Shown here one piece after another: positions 15,063 through 22,908 of a DNA stretch of 24,133 nucleotides. Origin of the DNA: CAYLHB01 sp964383505 (GTDB lineage Bacteria > Patescibacteriota > Minisyncoccia > Phycocordibacterales > UBA12088); the NCBI GenBank assembly GCA_964383505.1, contig CAYLHB010000010.1, forward strand, positions 1-24,133, given 5' to 3'. Positions within the stretch are counted from its first letter, which is position 1, and every line of letters begins with the position of its first letter. The notes under the pieces were generated by a model, which did not search any database, had not been told where the DNA came from, and worked only from the letters and a program-made list of their open reading frames with translations. A program made the position numbers and the translations under genes.

Positions 15063-15980
15063 ATGATTACCCGCCATCACCACGGACAGGTCGTTTGGGT
15101 CGACGCCTCGTCGCCTACGCGCGAAGAGGTGCGTAAACTTACCGATGAGTTCGGACTCGACCAGAGTATCGCCGATGAGCTCACCACGCCTTCGTTGCGC
15201 ACCCATGTGGATGTGCGCGAAGGGTACCTCTACCTTGTGCTCCATTTGCCGGCGCTCACACGTCGCCACAAGGTTGCCGGCACACCCATTGAGCTTGATT
15301 TTGTCGTGGGACGCGATTGGATTATTACCGCGCGGTACAGTGAGCACGACCCGCTCCATCGCTTCGGCAAGCTCTTTGAGGTCGAGAGCATGCTCAATAA
15401 GCAGACTATGGGCGTCCATGCAGGTTTGGTGTTCTACCACATGCTCCGCGAGCTCTACGGCGCACTCGATGATGAGCTTGTGTTTTTGGGAAAAAAGCTC
15501 GACGTTGCCGAGGAACGTGTGTTTACTGGCAACGAGCGCGCGATGGTGCTCGAGCTCTCGCACATAAGCAGAGATATTTTGAACCTCTCCCAAGCCCTTG
15601 ATGCGCACGGCACGCTCCTCTCGTCGCTTGAAAAGCCCACTGCGCTCATGTTCGGCTACGAGTATGTGCGTATGGTGCGGAACCTTGAGTATGAGTACGA
15701 ACGGCTTTCAGCGGCGATACGTGGACATCGAGCGAGTTTGCTTGAGCTTCGCGAGACGAATGATTCGCTCCTTACTACGAAACAAAACGAGATTATGAAA
15801 ATATTCACCATTATGGCGTTCGTCACGTTTCCCCTCTCGCTCTTTACCTCCCTGTTTGGGATGAATACCGTAGTACTCCCCATCGTCGGTCATAAATGGG
15901 ACTTTTGGATTATTCTCGGCATCATGTGTGCCGCCGCGGCATCATTCTTCCTGTACTTTCGGTATAAAAAGTGGCTCTAG
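15063..15980 (+). CDS. corA: CorA-like Mg2+/divalent cation channel
   Basis: This 305-residue protein should form a pentameric channel admitting Mg2+ (or Co2+/Ni2+) through the inner membrane. The long N-terminal cytoplasmic domain includes 'LDFVVGRDWIITARYSEHDP', typical of CorA. A long helix leads to two C-terminal membrane segments. The signature GMN lies at 266-268 in 'SLFGMNTVVLP', at the end of the first one. The basic tail 'RYKKWL' ends the protein. The start at 15063 is set by the -10 box and by the family's usual N-terminus. The adjacent S41 gene diverges from a 122-bp shared upstream region. Confidence 0.95.
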   Translation: MITRHHHGQVVWVDASSPTREEVRKLTDEFGLDQSIADELTTPSLRTHVDVREGYLYLVLHLPALTRRHKVAGTPIELDFVVGRDWIITARYSEHDPLHRFGKLFEVESMLNKQTMGVHAGLVFYHMLRELYGALDDELVFLGKKLDVAEERVFTGNERAMVLELSHISRDILNLSQALDAHGTLLSSLEKPTALMFGYEYVRMVRNLEYEYERLSAAIRGHRASLLELRETNDSLLTTKQNEIMKIFTIMAFVTFPLSLFTSLFGMNTVVLPIVGHKWDFWIILGIMCAAAASFFLYFRYKKWL

Positions 15981-16015
15981 TTGCGAACGTGAGAGTACTG
16001 CGCCTCACAATTCTC

Positions 16016-16024
16016 TGGTATACT
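16016..16024 (+). promoter_or_regulatory. Extended -10 promoter of cysS (leaderless)
   Basis: The plus strand reads TGGTATACT, then 7 nt (CACAACC), then the cysS ATG at 16032. It lies in the 51-bp gap after corA. No -35 match is seen. Confidence 0.65.
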
Positions 16025-16031
16025 CACAACC

Positions 16032-17510
16032 ATGCTGTTTTTCTTTCCCGGTACCACCAACGCACAAGAGGACACGCAACCGCCCCTGTTCCTCTACAAC
16101 ACGCTCTCGCGTGCGAAAGAAGCATTCACTCCGCTCCGTAGAGACTTCGTGCGCATGTACCACTGTGGGCCCACAGTGTATGACTACGCACATATCGGAA
16201 ACCTTCGCGCATACGTGTTTGCAGACACCTTACGGAGGGTACTTCGTCTGAATGAGTACAAGGTGCGCCAGGTGATGAACGTGACCGACGTGGGCCATCT
16301 CACGTCGGACGCGGACGCGGGCGAAGATAAAATGACCGTAGGTCTCCGACGCGAGGGTCTGCCGCTTACCTTGGAGGGTATGCATACGCTCGCCGAGAGG
16401 TACACACTTGCCTTCCTTAAAGACCTCGACTTTCTCCTCATTCGGCGGCCCGACGTGCTCCCCAAAGCGAGCGAGCACATCTCCGCACAGATAGCACTCA
16501 TCGAGACGCTCATGGAGAAGGAGTATGCGTACCGTACACGCGACGGGGTATACTTCGACACCGCGCGTTTCGAGGGGTACGGAAAACTCGGTGGTATTGA
16601 CGTTTCCGCACTGCGCGAGGGCGCCCGTGTCGAGGTAAATCCGGAGAAGCGGAATTCTGCCGATTTTGCGCTCTGGAAAAAAGACGATACCCTCGGGTGG
16701 GAGAGCCCGTGGGGCAAGGGCTTCCCGGGCTGGCACATCGAGTGCTCTGCAATGAGTATGGAGTACCTCGGCAAAGAGCTCGACATCCATACCGGTGGCA
16801 TTGACCACATACCGGTGCACCACAACAACGAAATCGCGCAGAGCGAGGCCGCGACAGGGCGCTCGTTCGCGCGCTTCTGGATGCACTGCGCGTTCGTGAA
16901 CATCGAAGGAACCAAGTTTAGCAAGTCGCTCCGTAACACCATCACGCTACGCCAGCTTGTGGAACGAGGGTTCCACCCGCTCGCCTACCGCTACTGGCTC
17001 CTCACAGGGCACTACCGTAGCCCCATGAACTTCACATGGGACGCGCTTGAGGGTGCACAGACCGCGCTTACGCGTCTCCAACGCATTGCGGTAGAACACC
17101 TTCGCGAGGTGCCCGTGGCCCCCGTGGACGAGTCATTCGCACTCTCGTTCCGGCGTGCACTCAACGACGATCTCAATACCCCCCAAGCGCTCGCGCTTTT
17201 GTGGGACACGCTTAAAGGAGATGAAGTATTCGAGCATAAACGTGCCGCGCTCGTGCACGCCGACCGGTGCCTTGGCTTAGGCATTCGCGAGTTGTTTGAG
17301 GAAAAAGGAGCGGTACAGGTTGGTGTGGTGTCGGAACCGCATGTGCCGGACGAGGTGCGCGCGCTCGTGGATGAGCGCGAGGTTGCTCGCCGTGAGAAAG
17401 ATTTCGACCGTGCCGATCAACTGCGCGACCGCATGAGTAAGCTTGGCTACCACCTCGAAGATACGTCGGACGGTTCGCGCATTACGCGTGCACGTGAGGC
17501 ACAGGGGTAG
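16032..17510 (+). CDS. cysS: Cysteinyl-tRNA synthetase
   Basis: This class I synthetase charges tRNA(Cys). The 492-residue protein has 'YHCGPTVYDYAHIGNLRAYV' (residues 43-62), with HIGN at 54-57. The KMSKS motif is the variant KFSKS at 295-299. Zinc ligands expected for CysRS are visible: C45, C238 in 'GWHIECSAM', a histidine at 263/264 and E267 in 'HHNNEIAQSE'. The C-terminal part contains 'NDDLNTPQALALLWD' and 'AREKDFDRADQLRDRM' in variant form. About 17 extra residues precede the usual N-terminus ('LYNTLSRAKE'), but the -10 box directly before this ATG supports keeping them. Confidence 0.96.
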   Translation: MLFFFPGTTNAQEDTQPPLFLYNTLSRAKEAFTPLRRDFVRMYHCGPTVYDYAHIGNLRAYVFADTLRRVLRLNEYKVRQVMNVTDVGHLTSDADAGEDKMTVGLRREGLPLTLEGMHTLAERYTLAFLKDLDFLLIRRPDVLPKASEHISAQIALIETLMEKEYAYRTRDGVYFDTARFEGYGKLGGIDVSALREGARVEVNPEKRNSADFALWKKDDTLGWESPWGKGFPGWHIECSAMSMEYLGKELDIHTGGIDHIPVHHNNEIAQSEAATGRSFARFWMHCAFVNIEGTKFSKSLRNTITLRQLVERGFHPLAYRYWLLTGHYRSPMNFTWDALEGAQTALTRLQRIAVEHLREVPVAPVDESFALSFRRALNDDLNTPQALALLWDTLKGDEVFEHKRAALVHADRCLGLGIRELFEEKGAVQVGVVSEPHVPDEVRALVDEREVARREKDFDRADQLRDRMSKLGYHLEDTSDGSRITRAREAQG

Positions 17511-17557
17511 TAAGCACAGCGTGTACAAGTGGCACGTTGGCCCATGTGGTGGTGTGG

Positions 17558-17580
17558 CGAGACGAGTATCACTCGTGTCG
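17558..17580. terminator. Hairpin in the convergent cysS/murJ region
   Basis: The 109 bp between the convergent cysS and murJ stops holds an imperfect inverted repeat (CGAGACGAGT and ACTCGTGTCG, one mismatch, 3-nt loop). A second, shorter one lies at about 17597-17613 (GGGAG/CTCCC). Neither has a clear U-tract, so this is only a candidate bidirectional terminator. Confidence 0.3.
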
Positions 17581-17619
17581 AGAGGATACGCGTGTGGGAG
17601 TTTTGTGCTCCCGAGTAGG

Positions 17620-19308
17620 TTACCCCACGGAGACGAGGTAAATCTTCCAAAACCTTGTCTTTACCGCGCGGGCGATTTCAATGAGCTCTTCACCGCCAAG
17701 CGCGTAGACCGCGAGTCCCCACACCACAAGCCCAGCGCACCCCGCAAGGAAACCGTGCGTGGCGATACCCACAAATGTGGTGAGGTCAAAGAGTGTGTGG
17801 GAGACCTGCAGTGTGAGAAATGTCGCCGCACCCCCCATAAGGGACGCCAACACACTCCGCGCGAGGGTTCCTGCAAACGTGGGGAGCACGCTTCGAAACC
17901 CGTGGGGGAGGGCGGCAAGGAGCCCCACCGCGTTTACCCATGAACCAATGGAGTATGCGAGTGCGAGCGCAAGGACCCCCGTTGAGGCAACCCCACTTGC
18001 CCGTAGGAGCTCTGTAAACGAACTCTTTGAGTCGCTATCAAGAAGTGAGACGAGGAAGTACGCGAGCGCGACGGTTCCCGCGCTCGCCACTAGGTTTACC
18101 GTAAGCGGTGTGCGCGTGTTCCCCATCGCGTAGCTCCCGCGTACGAGCAGAACCACGATTGCTTGCGCCGCAAGTGAGAGCGAGAAGAGTGCGAGACAGG
18201 CGGCAGTGAGGCGCGTGTCGTCCCAGTTAAACGCACCGCTCCCGAAGAGCACCCGAACGAGGTGCGCACGAAGCACCACAAGGAGCACCATCGCGGGGAG
18301 CGACCAGAACAGTATGTGTCGAAGCGCGGTGGTGACGGTTGCAAAAAAGCAATCGAGTTCGCCGTTGGTGTAGTACCGTACGAGGGTGGGAAATGCGGCG
18401 ACGCTGTAGGAAACCCCCACGAGTGTGAGCGGCACCGCTTGGAGGTTGTACGCGAGGTTGAACGCGGCAATACCCCCTACACCCGCAAACGATGCCATGC
18501 CGGTGAGTACCACGAGTACCAACTGCTGACTTGAGAGTGTGAGCGTACGTGGGAGCGACACCACAATAACGTTCCTTACGGCCGCGAAATCAGGCCGAAG
18601 GGTGAGTCGGGGCGCATGTGCATCGGAAAGGACAAACGGAAGTTGTGTCGCAAGGTGGAGCACAGCGCCGAGCACCACACCGCAGGCGAGCCCCGTGAGT
18701 CCAAAGAGGGGCACGAGTACGAGTATACCAATGAGTATCCCCACATTGTACGCGAGCGGGGAGAGTGCGTAGAGGACGAAACGCTGGCGCAATTGCACGA
18801 GGGCGGCACAGAGGTTGGACATACCGAGGAGTATCGGCTGGAGAAGCATAATACGGGTGAGGAGGGTGAGCGTCGCGTGCTCCTCTTCCGTAAAGCCAGG
18901 GTAGAGGTGCGTGAGCAGTGGTTCGCTGAAGACGAGGAGTACGAGCGCAAAGAGAGTGATGCTTGCGGTAAACACCGTAAAGACGCTCGCGAAAAAATTC
19001 TTCACCTCCTCCGGTGAGGAGCGAGAGCGCTCCTCAAGGAACGGCACCAGCACGTACACCGACACAAACGATGCCACCACCGCAAACAGGAGGTCGGGTA
19101 TACGAAATGCGGCGAAGTAGAGGTCGAGCTCCCTCCCCGCTCCGAAACTTCCCGCAAGCAGGCGGTCACGCACGAGCGCGAGGAGCTGGGAGCCAAATGA
19201 AAATAACGCCAACAAGTACGCGACCTCGTGCAGGCCGCGCACTTCGCGTAAGAGTAGTTTTGAGAAGGTCTTGCGCACGCTACTGGTCCATTCGCCCCTC
19301 TTGCTCAT
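17620..19308 (-). CDS. murJ: Lipid II flippase MurJ (MviN family)
   Basis: MurJ moves lipid II across the membrane for wall assembly. From the ATG ending at 19308 the protein has 562 residues with about 14 hydrophobic segments. Family signatures are near the N-terminus: 'FSFGSQLLALVRDRLLAGSF' and 'GRELDLYFAAFRIPDLLFAV', followed by 'YVLVPFLEE'. The frame stays open to 19398, but that would put 119 bp over the upstream gene. The chosen ATG overlaps that gene by 29 bp. A GTG ending at 19278, 1 bp past the upstream stop, would fit the 1-bp junctions seen elsewhere and would shorten the protein by 10 residues. The start is uncertain. It is cotranscribed with the Wzy-like/TPR protein, which suggests a shared envelope role. 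Confidence 0.9.
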   Translation of the reverse strand: MSKRGEWTSSVRKTFSKLLLREVRGLHEVAYLLALFSFGSQLLALVRDRLLAGSFGAGRELDLYFAAFRIPDLLFAVVASFVSVYVLVPFLEERSRSSPEEVKNFFASVFTVFTASITLFALVLLVFSEPLLTHLYPGFTEEEHATLTLLTRIMLLQPILLGMSNLCAALVQLRQRFVLYALSPLAYNVGILIGILVLVPLFGLTGLACGVVLGAVLHLATQLPFVLSDAHAPRLTLRPDFAAVRNVIVVSLPRTLTLSSQQLVLVVLTGMASFAGVGGIAAFNLAYNLQAVPLTLVGVSYSVAAFPTLVRYYTNGELDCFFATVTTALRHILFWSLPAMVLLVVLRAHLVRVLFGSGAFNWDDTRLTAACLALFSLSLAAQAIVVLLVRGSYAMGNTRTPLTVNLVASAGTVALAYFLVSLLDSDSKSSFTELLRASGVASTGVLALALAYSIGSWVNAVGLLAALPHGFRSVLPTFAGTLARSVLASLMGGAATFLTLQVSHTLFDLTTFVGIATHGFLAGCAGLVVWGLAVYALGGEELIEIARAVKTRFWKIYLVSVG

Positions 19309-21721
19309 TGAGCGGCGCCAATTCGCGCGCCTTAATTTCTTCCGCAGGCGCGGGTGTTGCTTCACCGTAGGGAGGTTTACCCGCGCGGAGATTTGCAAGA
19401 ATACTCTTCACGTCCTCGCTTTCCGGATTCGTGCTCTGTACCTTTTCAAACTGCTCAATTGCTCGCTCGTTGAGTCCGCCCATCCGGTAGTAGGAGAGGC
19501 CCAGGAAGTAGCGAGCATTCGCATACACATCATTGAGTGCAACCGCTCGCTCGAGTGCCCCCGCCGCACCCGCAAAGTCATTCTTGCTGTAGCGCAGGAG
19601 TCCGAGCTGGAAGAATGTGACGGGGTTGTTCGGGTCGAGAATCGCCGCCGCTTCGACCGAGCGCACCGCTTCGTCCACGTTACCCTCTTCTATTTGGAGT
19701 TGGGCGAGAAGGAGTATCGCGTCAGTGTACCTGCTCCGCACCCGGATTGCCTCCTCAGCGAATGCCTTCGCTTCCACGGGCTTACCCACCAAACGCTCAA
19801 GTGCGGCTTTTGAGAGAATAATACCCGGACCGTTCGGTCGACGTTCAAGCGCTTTATTGAATGCGTCCATGGCGCTGTCATACGCGCCTTCGATACCGAG
19901 CGGTACCACATTTTGGTAGACATTGCCGAGCGCAACCCAGTTTTGGTAGTCGCGACCATCGAGCGTGGTGGCGCTCTGTGCGTGCGTTACCGCAGCCCCA
20001 AGCAGCTGTTGGAACTGCTCGCGAATTTCTTCGGGAGGCTTGCCACTCGTCACAAGCTCCTGCATCCGGCGAAGGTAAAGCTCCGCGAGTAGCCGCCTGT
20101 AGGTATCAACCTCGTTGTAGGCGAGTGCGCGTGTAATAAGGCGCTCCGTCTCGTCGAGGTTGCCAGTCGAGGAGTAGGTGAGCACCGCTTTTTGGAACGA
20201 CGTTTCCGCAAGGTACCTGCTTCCGTATCCGGCGATACCGGCAACACCACTCAAAAATGCCACCGTGAGCACCAGTGTGGCTACGAAACCGAGCTTAGGA
20301 ACACTCTTAAACACAAGCTCCACAGGGCGTGTGTTGAGACCGAGTGTTGCAACAAACAGACCGGTCATGAGGAATGCGTACCCTATGAGTGCCGGCGAGG
20401 GAGCGGTGATAATTGCAATGAGCCAGAGGTACACCGCTCCTACCCATGAGGAGATACGGATGTAGAACGTGAGCGGGTCAGTCCTATCTTTGTCGAGCAC
20501 GAAGAGGCGGAACCCCACCACGCAGAGCATGATGAAGAATGCGAGCCACGCGAGTGCACCTAAAATGCCCGTCGAGATGATAGAAGTGGGCACAAAACCA
20601 ATGGCACTCACGAAATCGGCGTTCCAAAACACTGTCTCGTTGACGTCCAACGGTCGTCGCTGTGACCACTCATGAGAAAATGTGCCTGGCCCTGAGCCAA
20701 AAAACGGGTTGCTTGCGAGTGTCGATTTACCGATTGCGAGCGTCGCGCTCCAGCTGGGGCGCACATCGAGTTCACCCACATTCGCCCAGCGTGCGGGTGC
20801 ACCACTCACACTTTCTCCGCCAAAAAGCATGAGGAGTGCTATGGCGAGCACCACAAGGGATGCGCCGGAGAGCTTCATCCCCTCTTCGGAAGATTGCTCC
20901 GCTTTCATAAACTGTTGGTACATGCTGTAGACAAACATGGCAAGTGCGTACCCACCCACAAGCCACCAGAGGAGCTTCAAATTCACCACTGCGAGGAACG
21001 CGACCGAAAGGACGAGTGCCGCCCACACCACCACACGGCTCACTTTGGTGAGGGTGAGGGTTGCGAGTGTGGTGAGTGAGAGCACAGTTACGAGTCCCGA
21101 GAAGAGTGCGAGGTCGTTGAGACTCCCCACCACCGAGGGTACGGGTACCACAAACGAGGTACCAGTGACGAGCGAGCGCGCAAAGAAAATGAGTAGCTCA
21201 AAGAGCGCGACCATCCCCGCCCCTCCAAGGAGCGCCAGGTAGAGTGAGAGCATGCGCTCCCGTGTCGTGAGGGTAAGGGCGGTCACCGTGAGGAGTACCG
21301 CGCCGGAGAGCATGAATGCGAGCGAGTCCACCGCGAGCGTTTCGCCGTAGAAGGTGACCGTGGGATTGGTTTGAAACAATGTCGAGAGTAGGTACGCGAG
21401 AGGGACGAGCCACGCGAGTGGTAAGAGCAATGTTTTGGGAGCAGAAAGTTTTTGTGCACGCAGACGTGTTGAAGCGAAGAGAATGAGCGCAAGGAGTGCC
21501 CCCGCTCCCGCGACGAATGTTTTTGTCATGAGGAACGGGTAGCTTGCGCTTGGCACAAACATCCAGGGGAGCAAGAATGCAATGGCGAGAAGGAGCCAGA
21601 ACGTGGCGCCGTCAAGGCGATTCGCTCGCGATGCAGGGGTTGGCACCGAGGACGATGCGACTGCCGTCGCATCCGTGGGTGCAACAGACGCTGGTGCGGT
21701 TTGGTCGTTTTGCTGTGACAT
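19280..21721 (-). CDS. Polytopic membrane protein with C-terminal TPR repeats (O-antigen ligase-like)
   Basis: This 813-residue protein starts at the ATG ending at 21721 ('MSQQNDQTAPASVAPTDATA'). A Ser/Thr/Ala-rich polar N-terminus (about 1-38) leads into a dozen or so hydrophobic segments up to about residue 490. A long extramembrane stretch with 'NPFFGSGPGTFSHEWSQRRP' resembles the periplasmic loop of Wzy/WaaL (O-antigen ligase) proteins. About 589-775 are TPR-like helices, such as 'AILLLAQLQIEEGNVDEAVR' and 'PVTFFQLGLLRYSKNDFAGA'. The tail is acidic and Pro/Ala-rich. Such proteins may join or polymerise lipid-linked glycans, with the TPR part recruiting partners, but no catalytic residue is certain. 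It overlaps murJ. A TGGTATACT box lies 61 nt upstream, giving it a real leader unlike most neighbours. Confidence 0.75.
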   Translation of the reverse strand: MSQQNDQTAPASVAPTDATAVASSSVPTPASRANRLDGATFWLLLAIAFLLPWMFVPSASYPFLMTKTFVAGAGALLALILFASTRLRAQKLSAPKTLLLPLAWLVPLAYLLSTLFQTNPTVTFYGETLAVDSLAFMLSGAVLLTVTALTLTTRERMLSLYLALLGGAGMVALFELLIFFARSLVTGTSFVVPVPSVVGSLNDLALFSGLVTVLSLTTLATLTLTKVSRVVVWAALVLSVAFLAVVNLKLLWWLVGGYALAMFVYSMYQQFMKAEQSSEEGMKLSGASLVVLAIALLMLFGGESVSGAPARWANVGELDVRPSWSATLAIGKSTLASNPFFGSGPGTFSHEWSQRRPLDVNETVFWNADFVSAIGFVPTSIISTGILGALAWLAFFIMLCVVGFRLFVLDKDRTDPLTFYIRISSWVGAVYLWLIAIITAPSPALIGYAFLMTGLFVATLGLNTRPVELVFKSVPKLGFVATLVLTVAFLSGVAGIAGYGSRYLAETSFQKAVLTYSSTGNLDETERLITRALAYNEVDTYRRLLAELYLRRMQELVTSGKPPEEIREQFQQLLGAAVTHAQSATTLDGRDYQNWVALGNVYQNVVPLGIEGAYDSAMDAFNKALERRPNGPGIILSKAALERLVGKPVEAKAFAEEAIRVRSRYTDAILLLAQLQIEEGNVDEAVRSVEAAAILDPNNPVTFFQLGLLRYSKNDFAGAAGALERAVALNDVYANARYFLGLSYYRMGGLNERAIEQFEKVQSTNPESEDVKSILANLRAGKPPYGEATPAPAEEIKARELAPLNEQEGRMDQ

Positions 21722-21782
21722 GAAAGAGGTGCAGTTATGGGTAAATGATAATGACGTAGAAAGCCCGCTGTGGGTTCCGGAA

Positions 21783-21791
21783 AGTATACCA
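21783..21791 (-). promoter_or_regulatory. Extended -10 promoter of the Wzy-like/TPR-murJ unit
   Basis: The minus strand reads TGGTATACT, identical to the boxes before scpB, the S41 gene and cysS. Here the distance to the ATG is 61 nt, giving a leader of about 54 nt. No in-frame start codon is present at the expected transcription start. Confidence 0.5.
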
Positions 21792-21892
21792 AAACAGGTC
21801 CTCTGCCGCGAACATATGGGGGTGGAAAGACATACCGTGCCACGCTTTGTGGTTGTTGACAAATTCACTAATTTATAGTAGGGTTGCCATGG

Positions 21893-21908
21893 ATTGTCAT
21901 TTGACAAT
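21893..21908. promoter_or_regulatory. Perfect inverted repeat upstream of the secreted-protein cassette (candidate operator)
   Basis: The arms ATTGTCA and TGACAAT are separated by TT. A further TGACAA half-site lies at 21857-21862 inside a TTGACA that could be a -35. The repeat fills the spacer between TTGCCA (21884-21889) and TATCTA (21908-21913), one of several weak promoter readings of this AT-rich stretch. A role as repressor site is inference. Confidence 0.4.
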
Positions 21909-21943
21909 ATCTAAATCTAACACACACAGAAAGGGAGTAAGAA

Positions 21944-22383
21944 ATGCGCTACATGTGGACGGTTTTGGTCGCTCTGATGGCGCTCTTAAGCGTCTCCAAG
22001 GCGAATGCCGCGATCCCCGTGTGGGAGAAAGGGGTGCTTACCGGCATCACAGTTGAGTCTGGTGAGCATTGCTGGTTTGCGTTTCAGACCATGCGTAAGC
22101 ATGGAGTCGACGTGACCTGGGGCCAGGTTCAAGCCTCCAAGGGTTGTAAAACCTTGATGCAGCCGGGCGACACCATACAGGTACCCAAGCAGGCACTGTA
22201 TGTTGTGAGTAAACCTGCAGCAGGTACAAGCGTTGACTCTGTTGGTGAGACTGGGTCTGCTCGTGCAGATTCTGTGGCTCCCGAGATGCGAGCTGGTACT
22301 GCCCGTGGCGGAGAAAAAAGGAAGGTCGAGACTGGGCCGACAAGCCATGTGGCTCCCGAAGAAGTTTGTGATCCAACATGTCA
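21944..22383 (+). CDS. Secreted LysM-like repeat protein, 5' part (gene interrupted by assembly gap)
   Basis: The first 146 codons encode a clear signal peptide ('MWTVLVALMALLSVSKANAA', residues 4-23). Next comes a segment (about 33-82) shaped like a LysM domain, with 'TGITVESGEHCWFAF' at the front and 'LMQPGDTIQVP' at the end. LysM domains bind peptidoglycan or chitin glycans. The match is loose, and C43 and C68 may form a disulfide. Imperfect repeats follow: 'GETGSARADSVAPE' (101-114) and 'VETGPTSHVAPE' (128-139). A good Shine-Dalgarno (AAGGGAG, 21931-21937) lies 6 nt before the ATG. The frame then runs into the N gap. The 3' part of the same gene is at 22486-22908. Confidence 0.75.
22329..22383 (+). 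repeat. 55-bp exact direct repeat, left copy
   Basis: This copy runs from AGACTGGGCCGACAAGCC to the base before the N run. It is identical to 22484-22538 on the other side of the gap. It encodes 'TGPTSHVAPEEVCDPTC'. Confidence 0.95.
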
Positions 22384-22483
22384 NNNNNNNNNNNNNNNNN
22401 NNNNNNNNNNNNNNNNNNNNNNNNNNNNNNNNNNNNNNNNNNNNNNNNNNNNNNNNNNNNNNNNNNNNNNNNNNNNNNNNNNN
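22384..22483. other. Assembly gap (exactly 100 N)
   Basis: This is a run of exactly 100 N, a common placeholder for unknown size, inside a protein-coding gene. Both flanks are the same 55-bp sequence, so the true distance may be zero or negative, or may hide further repeat units. Confidence 0.98.
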
Positions 22484-22538
22484 AGACTGGGCCGACAAGC
22501 CATGTGGCTCCCGAAGAAGTTTGTGATCCAACATGTCA
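22484..22538 (+). repeat. 55-bp exact direct repeat, right copy
   Basis: This copy begins immediately after the N run and matches 22329-22383 base for base. It continues into unique sequence at 22539. Confidence 0.95.
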
Positions 22539-22908
22539 ACTCAATCGAGCTGTGCTTGCTCGTATTGCAGGAGATCAGGTTGAGACTGGGTCTGCACACG
22601 CAGATCATGTGGCTCCCGTTGAGACGTTGAGTGTTTCTAAAAAGCGTGAAATTGTGCGCACTACCCTTGTTGCGCACAGCTACTGCACGTCCGATCAAGT
22701 TGTTGAGCTTCACAGAAGACTTACACTTGCCACAGTGGAGCGAAACGACCTCATAGGTTGCGGCGCGAGGGTGCTGGAAGAGTCTTTGGCTCGTACCAGT
22801 ACCATTCTCTATGCTAAGCTCGCTCGGCGTAACCAACCACAGTGGGAACCCTACCCGGTTTCTTGCCAATATGGAGGTGAAGGGTCATGCTACAAAAGAC
22901 AATTGTGA
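22486..22908 (+). CDS. Secreted LysM-like repeat protein, 3' part (gene interrupted by assembly gap)
   Basis: This frame (140 residues after the gap) repeats 'TGPTSHVAPEEVCDPTC' and continues 'QLNRAVLARIAGDQ', a third repeat 'VETGSAHADHVAPVE', then a unique C-terminal domain. That domain has cysteines in 'HSYCTSDQ', 'DLIGCGAR', 'PVSCQYGG' and 'GSCYKRQL', which suggests an exported disulfide-bonded fold. I do not recognise it. Read across the 100 N, the frame does not match the 5' part. Collapsing the two 55-bp copies (removing 155 bp) gives a single 269-codon protein. The last 22 bp overlap the next gene, so the two are probably translated together. Confidence 0.7.
   Translation, partial: TGPTSHVAPEEVCDPTCQLNRAVLARIAGDQVETGSAHADHVAPVETLSVSKKREIVRTTLVAHSYCTSDQVVELHRRLTLATVERNDLIGCGARVLEESLARTSTILYAKLARRNQPQWEPYPVSCQYGGEGSCYKRQL

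Noticed and set aside
21719..21907. N-terminal extension of the Wzy-like/TPR protein to the ATG ending at 21907
   Set aside because: The extra 62 residues lack membrane or family features and would span the TGGTATACT promoter. The MSQQNDQ start is more plausible.
22329..22538. The 55-bp direct repeats as attachment sites or transposon target duplications
   Set aside because: They directly abut an N run, are within a coding frame and have a typical k-mer length. No integrase or transposase is present.
22378..22908. A separate gene starting left of the gap at the ATG at 22378
   Set aside because: Its start depends on reading through 100 N of unknown length. The post-gap frame is better explained as the 3' part of the gene starting at 21944 once the 55-bp copies are merged.
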